The notes below the pieces were generated by a model that ran no database searches, was not told the DNA's origin, and saw nothing but the letters and a program-made list of their open reading frames with translations. DNA of 64,000 nt from NCBI RefSeq assembly GCF_004006235.1, contig NZ_CP034753.1, positions 3,534,001 through 3,598,000 on the forward strand, written 5' to 3'. A program made the position numbers and the translations under genes. The stretch is from Agromyces sp. LHK192. Its GTDB lineage: Bacteria; Actinomycetota; Actinomycetes; Actinomycetales; Microbacteriaceae. Position 1 is the first letter of the stretch. Each line of letters opens with the position of its first letter. Of this stretch, positions 33,378 through 42,815 are shown piece by piece.

Positions 33378-34163
33378 TCAGCGGTGCGCGCCGATGCGGC
33401 GCGAGAGCGTCCGCGCCGCATCCCGGACCGCTTCGCCGATCTCACGCGCCCGGTCGGCATCGGCCGGTTCGGCGAACGTCACCGCGATCGCCGCCGCCGG
33501 CCAGCCGACGTGGTCGAGCACGACGGCCCCGACCGATGCCAGCCCCGGTGTGACCTCGCCGTGCTCGCCGGCCACGCCGTCGTGTCGCACGCGCTCGAGC
33601 ACGCGCTTGAGTCGCCCGTACGTCCAGTCCGGGGCATCCGCTTCGGGTGCGCCCTGCCGAGCCGCGAACGCCGTGCGGTCCGGGTACAGCGCCCGCAGCT
33701 GCGCGGGCGGCAGCACGGCGAGCATCGCACGTCCGGTCGCGGTGAGGTGCGCGGGCAGGCGCACGCCGACGTCGGTGACGAGCGACGGGCGCCGCGGTGC
33801 GCGCTCCTCGACGAGGTAGAGCACGTCGCGTCCGTGCAGCACCGCGAGGTGACCGGACTCGCCGACCCGGTCGACGAGCGCCGCGACGAGCGGGCGGCCG
33901 AGGCGTGCGAGCGGCTGCTGCCTGCTGAATCCGCTCGACAGTTCGAACGCGGCGACGCCGAGACCGTACCGGCGCTCTTCGGGCAGGTGCACGACGAACC
34001 CGCGCTCCTGCATGACGGCGAGCAGGTGGTAGACGGTCGAGCGCGGCAGGTCGAGCGCCGCGGCGATCGTCGCGGCCGGCACCGGGCCGCGCTGCGTCGC
34101 GAGGTGGGCGAGGATCGCGAGCGTCTGGTCGGCGGCGGGCACCTTCGGCTTCTCGTGGGCCAT
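33378..34163 (-). CDS. hutR: IclR-family regulator of histidine utilisation
   Basis: 261-aa regulator: N-terminal winged HTH (QTLAILAHLATQRGPVPAATIAAALDLPRSTVYHLLAVMQERGFV) and C-terminal IclR effector domain (GFSRQQPLARLGRPLVAALVDRVGESGHLAVLHG; LTATGRAMLAVLP). Divergent from hutH with a shared dyad at 34199-34214, repeated upstream of hutU and hutG. Corynebacterial HutR is an IclR activator of hut genes, hence the symbol. Start 34163 chosen; an in-frame ATG at 34187 adds 8 residues. Confidence 0.85.
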   Translation of the reverse strand: MAHEKPKVPAADQTLAILAHLATQRGPVPAATIAAALDLPRSTVYHLLAVMQERGFVVHLPEERRYGLGVAAFELSSGFSRQQPLARLGRPLVAALVDRVGESGHLAVLHGRDVLYLVEERAPRRPSLVTDVGVRLPAHLTATGRAMLAVLPPAQLRALYPDRTAFAARQGAPEADAPDWTYGRLKRVLERVRHDGVAGEHGEVTPGLASVGAVVLDHVGWPAAAIAVTFAEPADADRAREIGEAVRDAARTLSRRIGAHR

Positions 34164-34198
34164 CGCCGCCTCCCTTCGCGTCCGCATCGGCGCTGCCT

Positions 34199-34214
34199 GT
34201 CCGGTATCCCGGAC
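34199..34214 (+). promoter_or_regulatory. Hut operator upstream of hutH
   Basis: GTCCGG-TATC-CCGGAC, a perfect dyad. Its centre (34206.5) is 62.5 bp upstream of the hutH ATG, the same offset as at hutU and hutG. A TGGAAT -10-like element (34257-34262) ends 6 nt before the ATG. Confidence 0.75.
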
Positions 34215-34268
34215 GCCAGCCTACGCGCGGAGCCTGCGGCGAGCGCACGACCGGGATGGAATCGGATC

Positions 34269-35855
34269 ATGAGCGCCACGACCGTCATCCCCGCCGTCGC
34301 CGAGGTCGTCATCGGCACGGGCCCGCTCACGATCGACGAGGTCGTCGCCGTCGCGAGGTACGGGGCATCCGTCACGCTCGATCCGGCGGCGCTCGACGAG
34401 GTCGCCGCGAGCCGCAGCATCATCGAGGCGCTCGCCGACGACCCCGAACCGCACTACGGCATCTCGACCGGATTCGGCGCGCTCGCGACCACGTTCATCG
34501 CCGAGGACCGTCGCGCACAGCTCCAGGCGAGCCTCGTCCGCTCGCACGCCGCGGGATCGGGCGCCGACGTGGAGGCCGAGGTCGTCCGCGCGCTCATGCT
34601 GCTGCGACTTTCGACCCTCATGACCGGCCGGACGGGCGTCCGCCGCGAGACGTGCGAGACCTACGAGGCGTTGCTGAACGCCGGGATCACGCCCATCGTG
34701 CGCGAGTACGGATCGCTCGGCTGCTCGGGCGACCTCGCACCCCTGGCGCACTGCGCGCTCGTCGCGATGGGCGAGGGCGAGGTCCGCGTGATCGACCGCG
34801 CCGACGTCGCCTCGCCCGGGACGACGACGGATGCCTCGTCGGCGCTCGCCGCCGCCGGCATCCCGCCGCTTCGCCTCGGCGAGAAGGAGGGTCTCGCGCT
34901 CATCAACGGCACCGACGGGATGCTCGGCATGCTCGCGCTCGCGATCCACGACCTGCGCCGACTGCTGACGACCGCCGACCTCGCCGCGGCGCTCAGCGTC
35001 GAGGGCCTGCTCGGCACCGACGCGGTGTTCGCAGCCGACCTGCACGTGCTGCGCCCGCAGCGCGGACAGGCGGTCTCGGCGGCGAACCTGCGCGCGCTGC
35101 TCGCGGACTCCCCCGTGATCGCGAGCCACCGCGGTCCCGAGTGCACGCGCGTGCAGGACGCCTACTCGCTGCGCTGCGCGCCGCAGGTGCACGGGGCAGC
35201 GAGGGACACGCTCGAGCACGCGGCATCCGTCGCCGAGGCGGAGCTCGCGAGCGCGATCGACAACCCCGTACTCACGCCCGACGGCCGCGTCGAGTCGAAC
35301 GGCAACTTCCACGGCGCCCCCGTCGCGTACGTGCTCGACTTCCTCGCGATCGCGGTCGCCGACGTCGCCTCGATGAGCGAGCGGCGCACCGACCGGTTCC
35401 TCGACCCGGCGCGCAACCAGGGCCTGCCGCCGTTCCTCGCGCACGAGGTCGGCGTCGACTCCGGCCTCATGATCGCGCAGTACACGGCGGCCGGAATCGT
35501 GTCCGAGCTGAAGCGCCTCGCGGCACCCGCCTCGGTCGACTCGATCCCCTCGTCGGCGATGCAGGAGGACCACGTCTCGATGGGCTGGGCCGCCGCGCGC
35601 AAGCTGCGCCGCGCGATCGACGGCCTCGGGCGCGTCGTCGCGATCGAACTGCTCACCGCGTCGCGAGGCCTCGCACTGCGCGCGCCGCTCGCTCCGGCCC
35701 CCGCGACGGGGCGGGCCGCGACGATCGTGACGGATGCCTCGGGCGGCCCCGGACCCGACCGGTTCGTGGCCCCGGAGATCGAGGCCGTGGTCGACCTCGT
35801 CGCGGTCGGCGCCCTCGTCGCGGCGGCCGAGGAGGTCGCCGGACGACTCGGCTGA
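34269..35855 (+). CDS. hutH: Histidine ammonia-lyase
   Basis: Deaminates L-histidine to urocanate. 528 aa. Conserved GISTGFGALA, the MIO-forming segment GSLGCSGDLAPLAH with C152-S153-G154 in place of the more familiar Ala-Ser-Gly, QDAYSLRCAPQVHG, and SAMQEDHVSMG. The Cys-Ser-Gly variant is, to my recollection, also found in streptomycete enzymes, so activity is expected. Divergent from the IclR regulator. Confidence 0.95.
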   Translation: MSATTVIPAVAEVVIGTGPLTIDEVVAVARYGASVTLDPAALDEVAASRSIIEALADDPEPHYGISTGFGALATTFIAEDRRAQLQASLVRSHAAGSGADVEAEVVRALMLLRLSTLMTGRTGVRRETCETYEALLNAGITPIVREYGSLGCSGDLAPLAHCALVAMGEGEVRVIDRADVASPGTTTDASSALAAAGIPPLRLGEKEGLALINGTDGMLGMLALAIHDLRRLLTTADLAAALSVEGLLGTDAVFAADLHVLRPQRGQAVSAANLRALLADSPVIASHRGPECTRVQDAYSLRCAPQVHGAARDTLEHAASVAEAELASAIDNPVLTPDGRVESNGNFHGAPVAYVLDFLAIAVADVASMSERRTDRFLDPARNQGLPPFLAHEVGVDSGLMIAQYTAAGIVSELKRLAAPASVDSIPSSAMQEDHVSMGWAAARKLRRAIDGLGRVVAIELLTASRGLALRAPLAPAPATGRAATIVTDASGGPGPDRFVAPEIEAVVDLVAVGALVAAAEEVAGRLG

Positions 35856-35984
35856 ACGAGCCTGCCCCGTCGGCGGACCTTGACCCGAACGGGGGGCGAA
35901 CATGCCCGATCGGGTGTTGTGCGCCGTCGGCGGCGGGTGCGAGACTGACGGTGTCGGCCTTCCGGCCGCACGAACGGAAGATCC

Positions 35985-37447
35985 ATGGCGTCGAGCAGAG
36001 CATCGCGAGAGCACCGAGGACCGATCCGGGCAGCGCATGCCCGGCGGGCCACGCTCGCGGTGTGGGCAGCGGGCTCCGCCCTGGTCCTCGCCCTCGGCGG
36101 CGTCTCACCGGCGCAGGCGGAGGAACCGGTCGTCGCGGCGACCGAGGCCCCGCTCGCCACCGAGACCCCGACCCCGCCGTCGGATCCGCCCGCCGAGTCC
36201 GACCCGCCGGTCGATCCCACCGATCCCCCGGTCGATCCCACCGACCCGCCCGTGGATCCCACCGACCCGCCCGTGGATCCCACCGATCCTCCAGTCGATC
36301 CCACCGACCCGCCGGTCGATCCCACCGACCCGCCGGTCGATCCCACCGACCCGCCCCGACCGAGGAGCCCCCGCCTCCCACCGAGGCACCCGCACCTCCA
36401 CCAGCGCCCGCCCCGATCGCGAGCGCTCCGCTCCTCGTCGGCGACGGACCGGTGCTGCGCTTCTCCACGCGCGCCACCGCCGACACGGGTGTGCTGGAGC
36501 TGCTCGCGGCCCGCGCGGTGATCGACGAGGCGACGACGACCCTGCGCACCGCCGAGATCACGCTCGCCGGTTCGAAGGCGGCTCGCGAGGTCGCCCGCAC
36601 GGCTGCTGAACGCCTCGAGGACACGGCGGCGCTCGCGCGCCAGAAAGCCGACGAGGCGGCCGCGGTCTCGTTCTCGGCCGAGCGCAGCGCCGACGCGGCC
36701 GACGCGTCGTTGCTCGCCGCGGTCGGATCGGGCGGCGACCTGCTCGCCGGCCTCGGCGGCATGTCGCGCATGGCGAACCTCAACGGCGACCCGGCGAAGC
36801 TGATCGAACGCGCGAAGGAACTCGACGAGCGGGCCGACGATGCCGAGGAGGCCGCCGGCCTCGCCTGGGACGACGTCGACGCCGTACCGGTGGAGTCCGA
36901 CCAGCAGGAGGTCCGTGCCGCAGAGGTCGCGATCACCCAGGCGCGAGCCGAACTCGACGGGGTCCAGACGCGCGTCGCCGCCCAGAGCGTCGAACTGGTC
37001 GCCATGCTGCCGGCCGATGCCGGTCAGCTCAGCGCGCAGGGCTGGGCCGTTCCGGTCACCGGTCGCCTGACCGACGGGTTCGGCCCGCGGCCCAGCCGGC
37101 CCGCCGGCGCCAACGAGTTCCACCGAGGCACCGACGTCGCCGCCGCGTGCGGCACGCCGGTCTTCGCAGCGACGGCCGGCGTGGTGGTCGAGGCACGCAC
37201 CTTCGGCGGGTACGGCAACTGGGTGCTCATCGACCACGGCTCGGGCGTCTCGACCGGCTACGCCCACCTCCAGGACGGCGGCATCCTCGTCTCGCCGGGC
37301 GAGTTCGTCGAAGCCGGGAAGCTGATCGGCCTCGTCGGCTCGACCGGCGCATCGACCGGCTGCCACCTGCACTTCGAGGTCCGCCTGAACGGCGTCGCCG
37401 TCGACGCGCGGCCGTTCCTCGCCGGTCGCGGGATCGCACTCGGCTGA
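35985..37447 (+). CDS. Secreted M23 peptidase with coiled coil, apparent -1 frameshift
   Basis: Cell-wall peptidase candidate in two reading frames. Frame A (from the ATG at 35985) gives a signal peptide (cleavage near AQA-45) and seven PPVDPTD repeats, then runs into out-of-frame residues and stops at 36519-36521. Frame B picks up near 36356 and encodes a Pro-rich stretch, a long Ala/Glu/Arg coiled coil (about 36500-37000) and an M23/LytM domain (FHRGTDVAAACGTPVFA, GYGNWVLIDHG, TGCHLHFEVRLNG) to 37447. The shift lies at the C-run of 36354-36357. Sequencing error, slippage or real inactivation are all possible. Confidence 0.75.
36204..36350 (+). repeat. Seven 21-bp coding repeats (PPVDPTD)
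   Basis: Seven tandem 21-bp units encode PPVDPTD, giving a Pro/Asp wall-spanning stalk. The unit is a multiple of three, so copy-number change alone would not shift frame. The apparent frameshift lies immediately after the last unit. Confidence 0.9.
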
Positions 37448-37465
37448 CCTGCCGTAGCCCGGCTC

Positions 37466-37481
37466 GTCTGGGATCGCAGAC
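37466..37481 (+). promoter_or_regulatory. Hut operator upstream of hutU
   Basis: GTCTG-GGATCG-CAGAC, centre 37473.5, exactly 62.5 bp upstream of the hutU ATG. Contains TCTG-N6-CAGA, close to the corynebacterial HutR motif as I recall it. Confidence 0.75.
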
Positions 37482-37535
37482 ACGCGGCGAGCGGCATCCG
37501 TTGTCGCGATCGACGCGCCGCGCGAGCATCGGACC

Positions 37536-39236
37536 ATGACCGACGCACCCACGCGCTCCCGCACCGTCCGCGCCGCCCGCGGCACCGAACGCACCGCGAA
37601 GAGCTGGCAGACCGAGGCGGCGCTGCGCATGCTCATGAACAACCTCGATCCCGAGGTCGCCGAGCGTCCTGAGGACCTCGTCGTCTACGGCGGCACGGGC
37701 AAGGCTGCGCGCAACTGGGAGGCGTACGACGCGATCGTGCGCACCCTCGAGCGCCTCGAGGTCGACGAGACGCTGCTCGTGCAGTCGGGCAAGCCCGTGG
37801 GCGTGTTCCGCACGCACGAGTGGGCGCCGCGCGTGCTGATCGCGAACTCCAACCTCGTCGGGGACTGGGCGAACTGGCCCGAGTTCCGCCGCCTGGAGCA
37901 TCTCGGCCTCACCATGTACGGGCAGATGACCGCCGGCTCCTGGATCTACATCGGCACGCAGGGCATCCTGCAGGGCACCTACGAGACGTTCGGCGCGGTC
38001 GCCCGGTCGTTGGCGGCGAAGCGCGGAGCCACCGAGTCGGATGCCGCCCACGCGACCCTCGCCGGCACCCTCACGCTCACCGCCGGCTGCGGCGGCATGG
38101 GCGGCGCGCAGCCGCTCGCGGTCACGATGAACGGGGGTGCGGTGCTCATCGTCGACGTCGACGAGACGCGCCTGCGCCGCCGCGTCGAGCACGGCTACCT
38201 CGACGAGGTCGCGCCATCGCTCGATGCCGCGCTCGATCGGGTGCTCGCCGCCAAGGAGGCCCGCGAGCCGCTCAGCGTCGGCGTGGTCGGCAACGCTGCG
38301 ACGGTGTTCACCGACCTCCTCGAACGGCGCACCCCGATCGACATCGTGACCGACCAGACGAGCGCGCACGACCCGCTCTCGTACGTACCCGAGGGCGTCT
38401 CGGTCGCCGAGTGGCGCGAGCTCGCCGCACTCGACCCCGAGCAGTTCACGCGCATGGCCCGCGCGTCGATGGCCAAGCACGTCGAGGCGATGGTCGGATT
38501 CCAGGCCGACGGCGCCGAGGTGTTCGACTACGGCAACTCGATCCGCGCAGAGGCCAAGCTCGGCGGCTTCGAGCACGCGTTCGACTTCCCGGGATTCGTG
38601 CCGGCCTACATCCGCCCGCTGTTCGCCGAGGGGCGCGGGCCCTTCCGGTGGGCGGCACTGTCGGGCGACCCGGCCGACATCGCCGCCACCGATCGGGCGA
38701 TCGTCGAACTCTTCCCCGAGAACCATCACCTCCGCCGTTGGATCGAGCAGGCCGGTGCGCAGGTGCACTTCGAGGGCCTGCCGGCGCGCATCTGCTGGCT
38801 CGGCTACCAGGAACGCCACCTCGCCGGGCTGAAGTTCAACGAGATGGTCGCTACCGGCGAACTGAGCGCCCCGATCGTGATCGGCCGCGACCACCTCGAC
38901 GCAGGCTCGGTCGCGAGCCCCTACCGCGAGACCGAGGCGATGGCCGACGGCTCCGACGCGATCGCCGACTGGCCGCTCCTGAACGCCCTGCTCAACACCG
39001 CGTCCGGCGCGACCTGGGTGTCGATCCACCACGGCGGCGGTGTCGGCATCGGCCGGTCCATCCACGCCGGGCAGGTCGTGGTCGCCGACGGCACCGACCT
39101 CGCCGCGGAGAAGATCGCGCGCGTGCTCGTGAACGACCCCGGCACGGGCGTCATGCGGCATGTCGACGCCGGCTACGACCGGGCGGTCGACGTCGCGCGC
39201 GAGCGCGGCCTCGACGTGCCGATGCTCGGCGAATGA
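37536..39236 (+). CDS. hutU: Urocanate hydratase
   Basis: NAD-dependent urocanase converting urocanate to imidazolone propionate. 566 aa, normal length. [27 protein letters not shown] at the N-terminus, the NAD-binding [42 protein letters not shown] and [19 protein letters not shown] are all family signatures. Overlaps hutI by 4 nt (ATGA). Short leader; operator centred 62.5 bp upstream. Confidence 0.96.
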   Translation: MTDAPTRSRTVRAARGTERTAKSWQTEAALRMLMNNLDPEVAERPEDLVVYGGTGKAARNWEAYDAIVRTLERLEVDETLLVQSGKPVGVFRTHEWAPRVLIANSNLVGDWANWPEFRRLEHLGLTMYGQMTAGSWIYIGTQGILQGTYETFGAVARSLAAKRGATESDAAHATLAGTLTLTAGCGGMGGAQPLAVTMNGGAVLIVDVDETRLRRRVEHGYLDEVAPSLDAALDRVLAAKEAREPLSVGVVGNAATVFTDLLERRTPIDIVTDQTSAHDPLSYVPEGVSVAEWRELAALDPEQFTRMARASMAKHVEAMVGFQADGAEVFDYGNSIRAEAKLGGFEHAFDFPGFVPAYIRPLFAEGRGPFRWAALSGDPADIAATDRAIVELFPENHHLRRWIEQAGAQVHFEGLPARICWLGYQERHLAGLKFNEMVATGELSAPIVIGRDHLDAGSVASPYRETEAMADGSDAIADWPLLNALLNTASGATWVSIHHGGGVGIGRSIHAGQVVVADGTDLAAEKIARVLVNDPGTGVMRHVDAGYDRAVDVARERGLDVPMLGE

Positions 39237-40453
39237 GCGGAACCGTGCGAGCCGATCGGATGCTGCTCACGGGCATCGGCGAGCTCGTCACCAACGACCC
39301 GGCACCCGGCCGCGACGGGGGTGCCCTCGGCATCATCCGGGACGCGGCGGTGCTCGTCGAGGGCGGACACGTCGCCTGCGTCGGGTCCGGAACGACGGGA
39401 GGCGACCTCGAGTTCAACGACCTCGAGATCGTCGACCTCGGCGGCCGGGCGGTGATCCCCGGCTTCGTCGACAGCCACACGCACCTCGTGTTCGGCGGCG
39501 ACCGGGCCGACGAGTTCGCGGCGCGCATGGCCGGGCGGCCGTACGAGGCCGGAGGCATCCGCTCGACCGTCGCCGCGACGCGGGCGGCATCCGACCGCGA
39601 GCTCCGGGCCAGGCTCGCCGGGTTCGTCACCGAACTGCACGCGCAGGGCACCACGACCTTCGAGGTGAAGACCGGGTACGGCCTCTCGGTCGCCGACGAG
39701 GAACGGCTCGCGCGGCTCGCACACGAGGTCACCGACGAGGTCACGTTCCTCGGCGCGCACGTGGTTCCGGCGGAGTTCGCCGACACCGGCGCCGAGGCCT
39801 ACGTCGACCTCGTCGTGGGCGACATGCTCGCCGCGTGCGCACCGCACGCGCGCTGGGTCGACGCGTTCTGCGAGCGCGGCGCATTCACGGTCGAGCAGTC
39901 CCGCCGGGTGCTCGAGGCGGGCCGGGCCGCAGGCCTCGGCATCCGCGTGCACGGCAACCAGCTCGGCGTGGGCGGCGGCGTGGCCCTCGCCGTCGAACTC
40001 GGTGCGGCATCCGTCGACCACTGCACCCACCTGACGGATGCCGACGTGGCCGCGCTCGCGGCATCCGACACGGTTGCGACGCTGCTGCCCGGCGTGGAGT
40101 TCTCGACCCGCCAGCCGTACCCCGACGCACGCCGACTGCTCGACGCCGGCGCGACCGTGGCGCTCGCGAGCGACTGCAACCCGGGGTCGAGCTTCACGAG
40201 CTCGATGCCGTTCTGCATCGCGGTCGCGGTGCGCGACATGGGCATGACGCCCGCCGAGGCGGTGTGGGCGGCGACGGCCGGCGGTGCCCGCGCGCTCCGG
40301 CGCGACGATGTCGGCGTGATCCGCCCGGGCGTGCGCGCCGACCTCGTCGAGCTCGCAGCGCCGAGCCACCTGCACCTCGCCTACCGGCCGGGCGTGCCGA
40401 TCGTGCGGCGGGTCTGGAAGGACGGCGCGCTCGTCAGCCCTCCTGCGAGATGA
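39233..40453 (+). CDS. hutI: Imidazolonepropionase
   Basis: Hydrolyses imidazolone propionate to N-formimidoyl-glutamate. 406 aa amidohydrolase: metal HxH in [15 protein letters not shown], substrate Arg/Tyr in [27 protein letters not shown], metal His in IRVHGNQLG and DHCTHL, metal Asp in [12 protein letters not shown]. Translationally coupled to hutU. Its 3' end overlaps the convergent VOC gene by 20 bp. Confidence 0.95.
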   Translation: MSGTVRADRMLLTGIGELVTNDPAPGRDGGALGIIRDAAVLVEGGHVACVGSGTTGGDLEFNDLEIVDLGGRAVIPGFVDSHTHLVFGGDRADEFAARMAGRPYEAGGIRSTVAATRAASDRELRARLAGFVTELHAQGTTTFEVKTGYGLSVADEERLARLAHEVTDEVTFLGAHVVPAEFADTGAEAYVDLVVGDMLAACAPHARWVDAFCERGAFTVEQSRRVLEAGRAAGLGIRVHGNQLGVGGGVALAVELGAASVDHCTHLTDADVAALAASDTVATLLPGVEFSTRQPYPDARRLLDAGATVALASDCNPGSSFTSSMPFCIAVAVRDMGMTPAEAVWAATAGGARALRRDDVGVIRPGVRADLVELAAPSHLHLAYRPGVPIVRRVWKDGALVSPPAR

Positions 40454-41225
40454 ACCGGAACGACGCGCCCGTCGCGTCGGTGACCCGCGCGATCCTGCCG
40501 TAGGGGCTGTCTTCCGGCGGCTCGGCCACAGCACCGCCGAGCCGCTCCACCACCCCGCACGCGACGTCGACGTCGGCCGTGCCGAAGTACAGTTCCCACG
40601 CCGACGGGCGGGTGCCGGCGCTCGCGTCGGAGACGTCCCAGATGCCTGCGAGATCCGCTCCGTCGGCCGTGGTCAGCAGGGTGTAGCGGAACTCCGGGGT
40701 GTCCGACATCACGCGCGGCGTCCAGCCCAGCACCCGTTCGGCGAACGCGACGTCGGCCTCGTAGTCGCGGGTGAGCAGTTCGAACCAGCTCGGCGCGCCC
40801 GGCGCCTCGAACCGTTCGATCCCGAACGGAGCAGATGCCTCGCCGGCGTCCCGTTCCCACACCCCGATGAGTGCGCCGCCCGGCCCGAACGCGCCGGCGA
40901 AGATGCCGATGCCGGGCACCCGGTCGGGCCCGAACGACATGCGGCCGCCGGCGCCCGGGACCGCCGCCGCCATCGCCTCGGCGTCCTCGGTGACGAGGTA
41001 CAGGCCCCACCAGTCGGGGCCGGGCTCCTCCGCGTCCCGCGGCGACATCCCGCCGACTCGCCCGCCGTCGAGCGTCGCGACGGCGTACCCGCCGCCTTCG
41101 ACGGGTTCGCTGTCGACGTGCCAGCCGAGCAGGCGGTCGTAGAACTCGATCGATCGATCGAGGTCGCTGGTGTTGAGGTTGATCCAGCACGGCGCACCCG
41201 GCACCCGCGTCGCGGACTTCGGCAT
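40434..41225 (-). CDS. VOC-family (glyoxalase-like) protein, two domains
   Basis: 263 aa made of two tandem VOC modules (about residues 8-125 and 138-263). Each begins similarly: [27 protein letters not shown] and [26 protein letters not shown]. Possible metal or ligand residues are scattered (E in GVWERD, E in AWELYFG). GAAGGAGG lies just upstream of the ATG. Such proteins are often annotated as glyoxalase/bleomycin-resistance-like without known substrate. Confidence 0.85.
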   Translation of the reverse strand: MPKSATRVPGAPCWINLNTSDLDRSIEFYDRLLGWHVDSEPVEGGGYAVATLDGGRVGGMSPRDAEEPGPDWWGLYLVTEDAEAMAAAVPGAGGRMSFGPDRVPGIGIFAGAFGPGGALIGVWERDAGEASAPFGIERFEAPGAPSWFELLTRDYEADVAFAERVLGWTPRVMSDTPEFRYTLLTTADGADLAGIWDVSDASAGTRPSAWELYFGTADVDVACGVVERLGGAVAEPPEDSPYGRIARVTDATGASFRFISQEG

Positions 41226-41256
41226 CACGACCTCCTTCGGGCCCGGCGGGCCTCGT

Positions 41257-41742
41257 TCAGCGCTTCGGGGTGTCGAGGCGCACCAGTTCGCCGGTGTCGG
41301 CGGCGGCATCCGCCCAGCGATCGATCGGCAGGCGGATCTCCGCGATCGCGCAGGTCGGCAGCTCGGCGTACCGGCCGGTCAGCCGCGAGACGAGTGCGCT
41401 CGACTCGGGGTTGTGCCCGACGAGCATCGCGATCGCGGCGGCGTCGTCGAAGGCGCGGATCACCTCGAGCTGGTGCGACGTGCCCGTCGCGTAGAGCGAC
41501 TCGTCGAGCTGCACGGTCGACGCATCGAGCCCGAGCGCCTCCGCGAGCATCGCCGCAGTCGTCTGCGCCCGCAACGCGGTGCTCGACCGGATGACGTCGG
41601 GAACCGTGCCGCGCTCGGCGAGCCGGGCGCCCATCACCGGTGCGTCACGTCGCCCGCGGTCGTTCAGCGGGCGGTCGTGGTCGGCGAGGCCGGCATCGGC
41701 CCAGTCGGACTTGGCGTGGCGCACGACGAGGAGCGTCTTCAC
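41257..41742 (-). CDS. SixA-type phosphohistidine phosphatase
   Basis: 161-aa histidine-phosphatase-superfamily protein. Catalytic RHG-like motif VVRHAKSDWAD with the nucleophilic His, and the second His in MLVGHNPESSALV. Short length and RHAKS are typical of SixA. GTG start; on the minus strand a CAGGCT (41754-41749) ends 6 nt before it, suggesting a leaderless message. It lies downstream of hutG on the same strand. Confidence 0.88.
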   Translation of the reverse strand: MKTLLVVRHAKSDWADAGLADHDRPLNDRGRRDAPVMGARLAERGTVPDVIRSSTALRAQTTAAMLAEALGLDASTVQLDESLYATGTSHQLEVIRAFDDAAAIAMLVGHNPESSALVSRLTGRYAELPTCAIAEIRLPIDRWADAAADTGELVRLDTPKR

Positions 41743-41763
41743 CAGCCCAGCCTGCCACCGACG

Positions 41764-42714
41764 TCACCTCGCCGCGAGCCCCGCCGCGAATTCGAGCACG
41801 CAGAGCGCGGCGAGCCGCACGGTCCGGCCGTCCGGGGCGTCGGCGGTGGCGTCGATCTCGACGAGGTCGGCCGAGCCCACCCTCGGGTCGCGGGCGGCCG
41901 CTCGCACCAGGGCGCGAAGCTCCCAGGCGGCGAGCCCGCCGGGCACGGATGCCGGGCAGGCGGGCACGACCGAACGGTCGCATGCGTCGACGTCGACGTC
42001 GAGGTGGACCGGCCCGCCCCCTGCGCCGGCGATCTCGAGCGCCTCGGCCATCACGTCGTCCGGCGCCCGCCCGTGCAGCTCGTCGCGGTGCACGACCGTG
42101 ATGCCGAGGTCGGCGGCGCGCCGCGCGTAGAACACGGAGTTCGCGAAGTCCGCGATGCCGATCTGCACGATGCGGGCGGGATCGAGCCCGGCCTCGATGA
42201 GCCGGCGCACGGGCGATCCGTTCGAGACGCCGTCGCGGAGGTCGTAGTGCGCATCGATCGTGACCAGCCCGGCCCGGTCGAGGTCGTCGCCCCACGCACC
42301 GAGTGCCGTCGCGACGGTCGCCGAGTTGTCGCCGCCGAGCGCGAGCACCGCATCGCTGCGCCGCAGAGCGGATGCCACGAGCGCCCGCGTGCGCGCCTCG
42401 CCGTCGGGCCCGTCGGGCTCCACGACGTCGCCCGCGTCCACGATGCGGAGGACGTCGTCGAGGTCGAGCCCATCGGCGGCACCGGTCGCGCGCCGGTCGG
42501 GCATCGTCGACGGGCTGTACCTCGCGAGCGCCGATCGGATCGCCGCTGGCGTGGCGTGCGCACCGGTCGTCGAGAGCGACGTGCGCCATGCGGGAACGCC
42601 GACGATGGCGAGGTGCGCGCGCTGGTCGGTCGCGAGATCGTCGAGCGACGGCCAACCGCCCGCCCGCGGCCAGTGCGGGTCGTGCGGCAGCGCGGATGCC
42701 TGCGGATTCGCCAT
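41764..42714 (-). CDS. hutG: Formimidoylglutamase (arginase/agmatinase fold)
   Basis: 316-aa ureohydrolase-superfamily enzyme predicted to split N-formimidoyl-glutamate to glutamate and formamide. Metal motifs D154-A-H156-Y-D158 and D239-V-D241 are present, but the usual GGDH is GGDN (N130), removing one canonical Mn ligand. Assignment to hutG rests on the hut operator 55 bp upstream, identical in position to those of hutH and hutU, and on completing the pathway. On the minus strand TAGCGT (42726-42721) ends 6 nt before the ATG. Confidence 0.82.
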   Translation of the reverse strand: MANPQASALPHDPHWPRAGGWPSLDDLATDQRAHLAIVGVPAWRTSLSTTGAHATPAAIRSALARYSPSTMPDRRATGAADGLDLDDVLRIVDAGDVVEPDGPDGEARTRALVASALRRSDAVLALGGDNSATVATALGAWGDDLDRAGLVTIDAHYDLRDGVSNGSPVRRLIEAGLDPARIVQIGIADFANSVFYARRAADLGITVVHRDELHGRAPDDVMAEALEIAGAGGGPVHLDVDVDACDRSVVPACPASVPGGLAAWELRALVRAAARDPRVGSADLVEIDATADAPDGRTVRLAALCVLEFAAGLAAR

Positions 42715-42768
42715 GCGCTCACGCTAACGATCGGGCGGCCGCGCGCCGAGGCATCCCTTCGGCCGGGT

Positions 42769-42784
42769 GTCTGCGATCCCGGAC
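42769..42784 (-). promoter_or_regulatory. Hut operator upstream of hutG
   Basis: On the + map GTCTGCGATCCCGGAC. Centre 42776.5 is exactly 62.5 bp upstream of the hutG ATG. Third member of the hut operator set. Confidence 0.72.
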
Positions 42785-42815
42785 GACGAGACGTCTTCCG
42801 ACCTGCGAGGCGAGC

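Noticed and set aside
36204..36350. Tandem 21-bp repeats as a CRISPR-like array
   Set aside because: No unique spacers; the units encode an in-frame PPVDPTD stalk.
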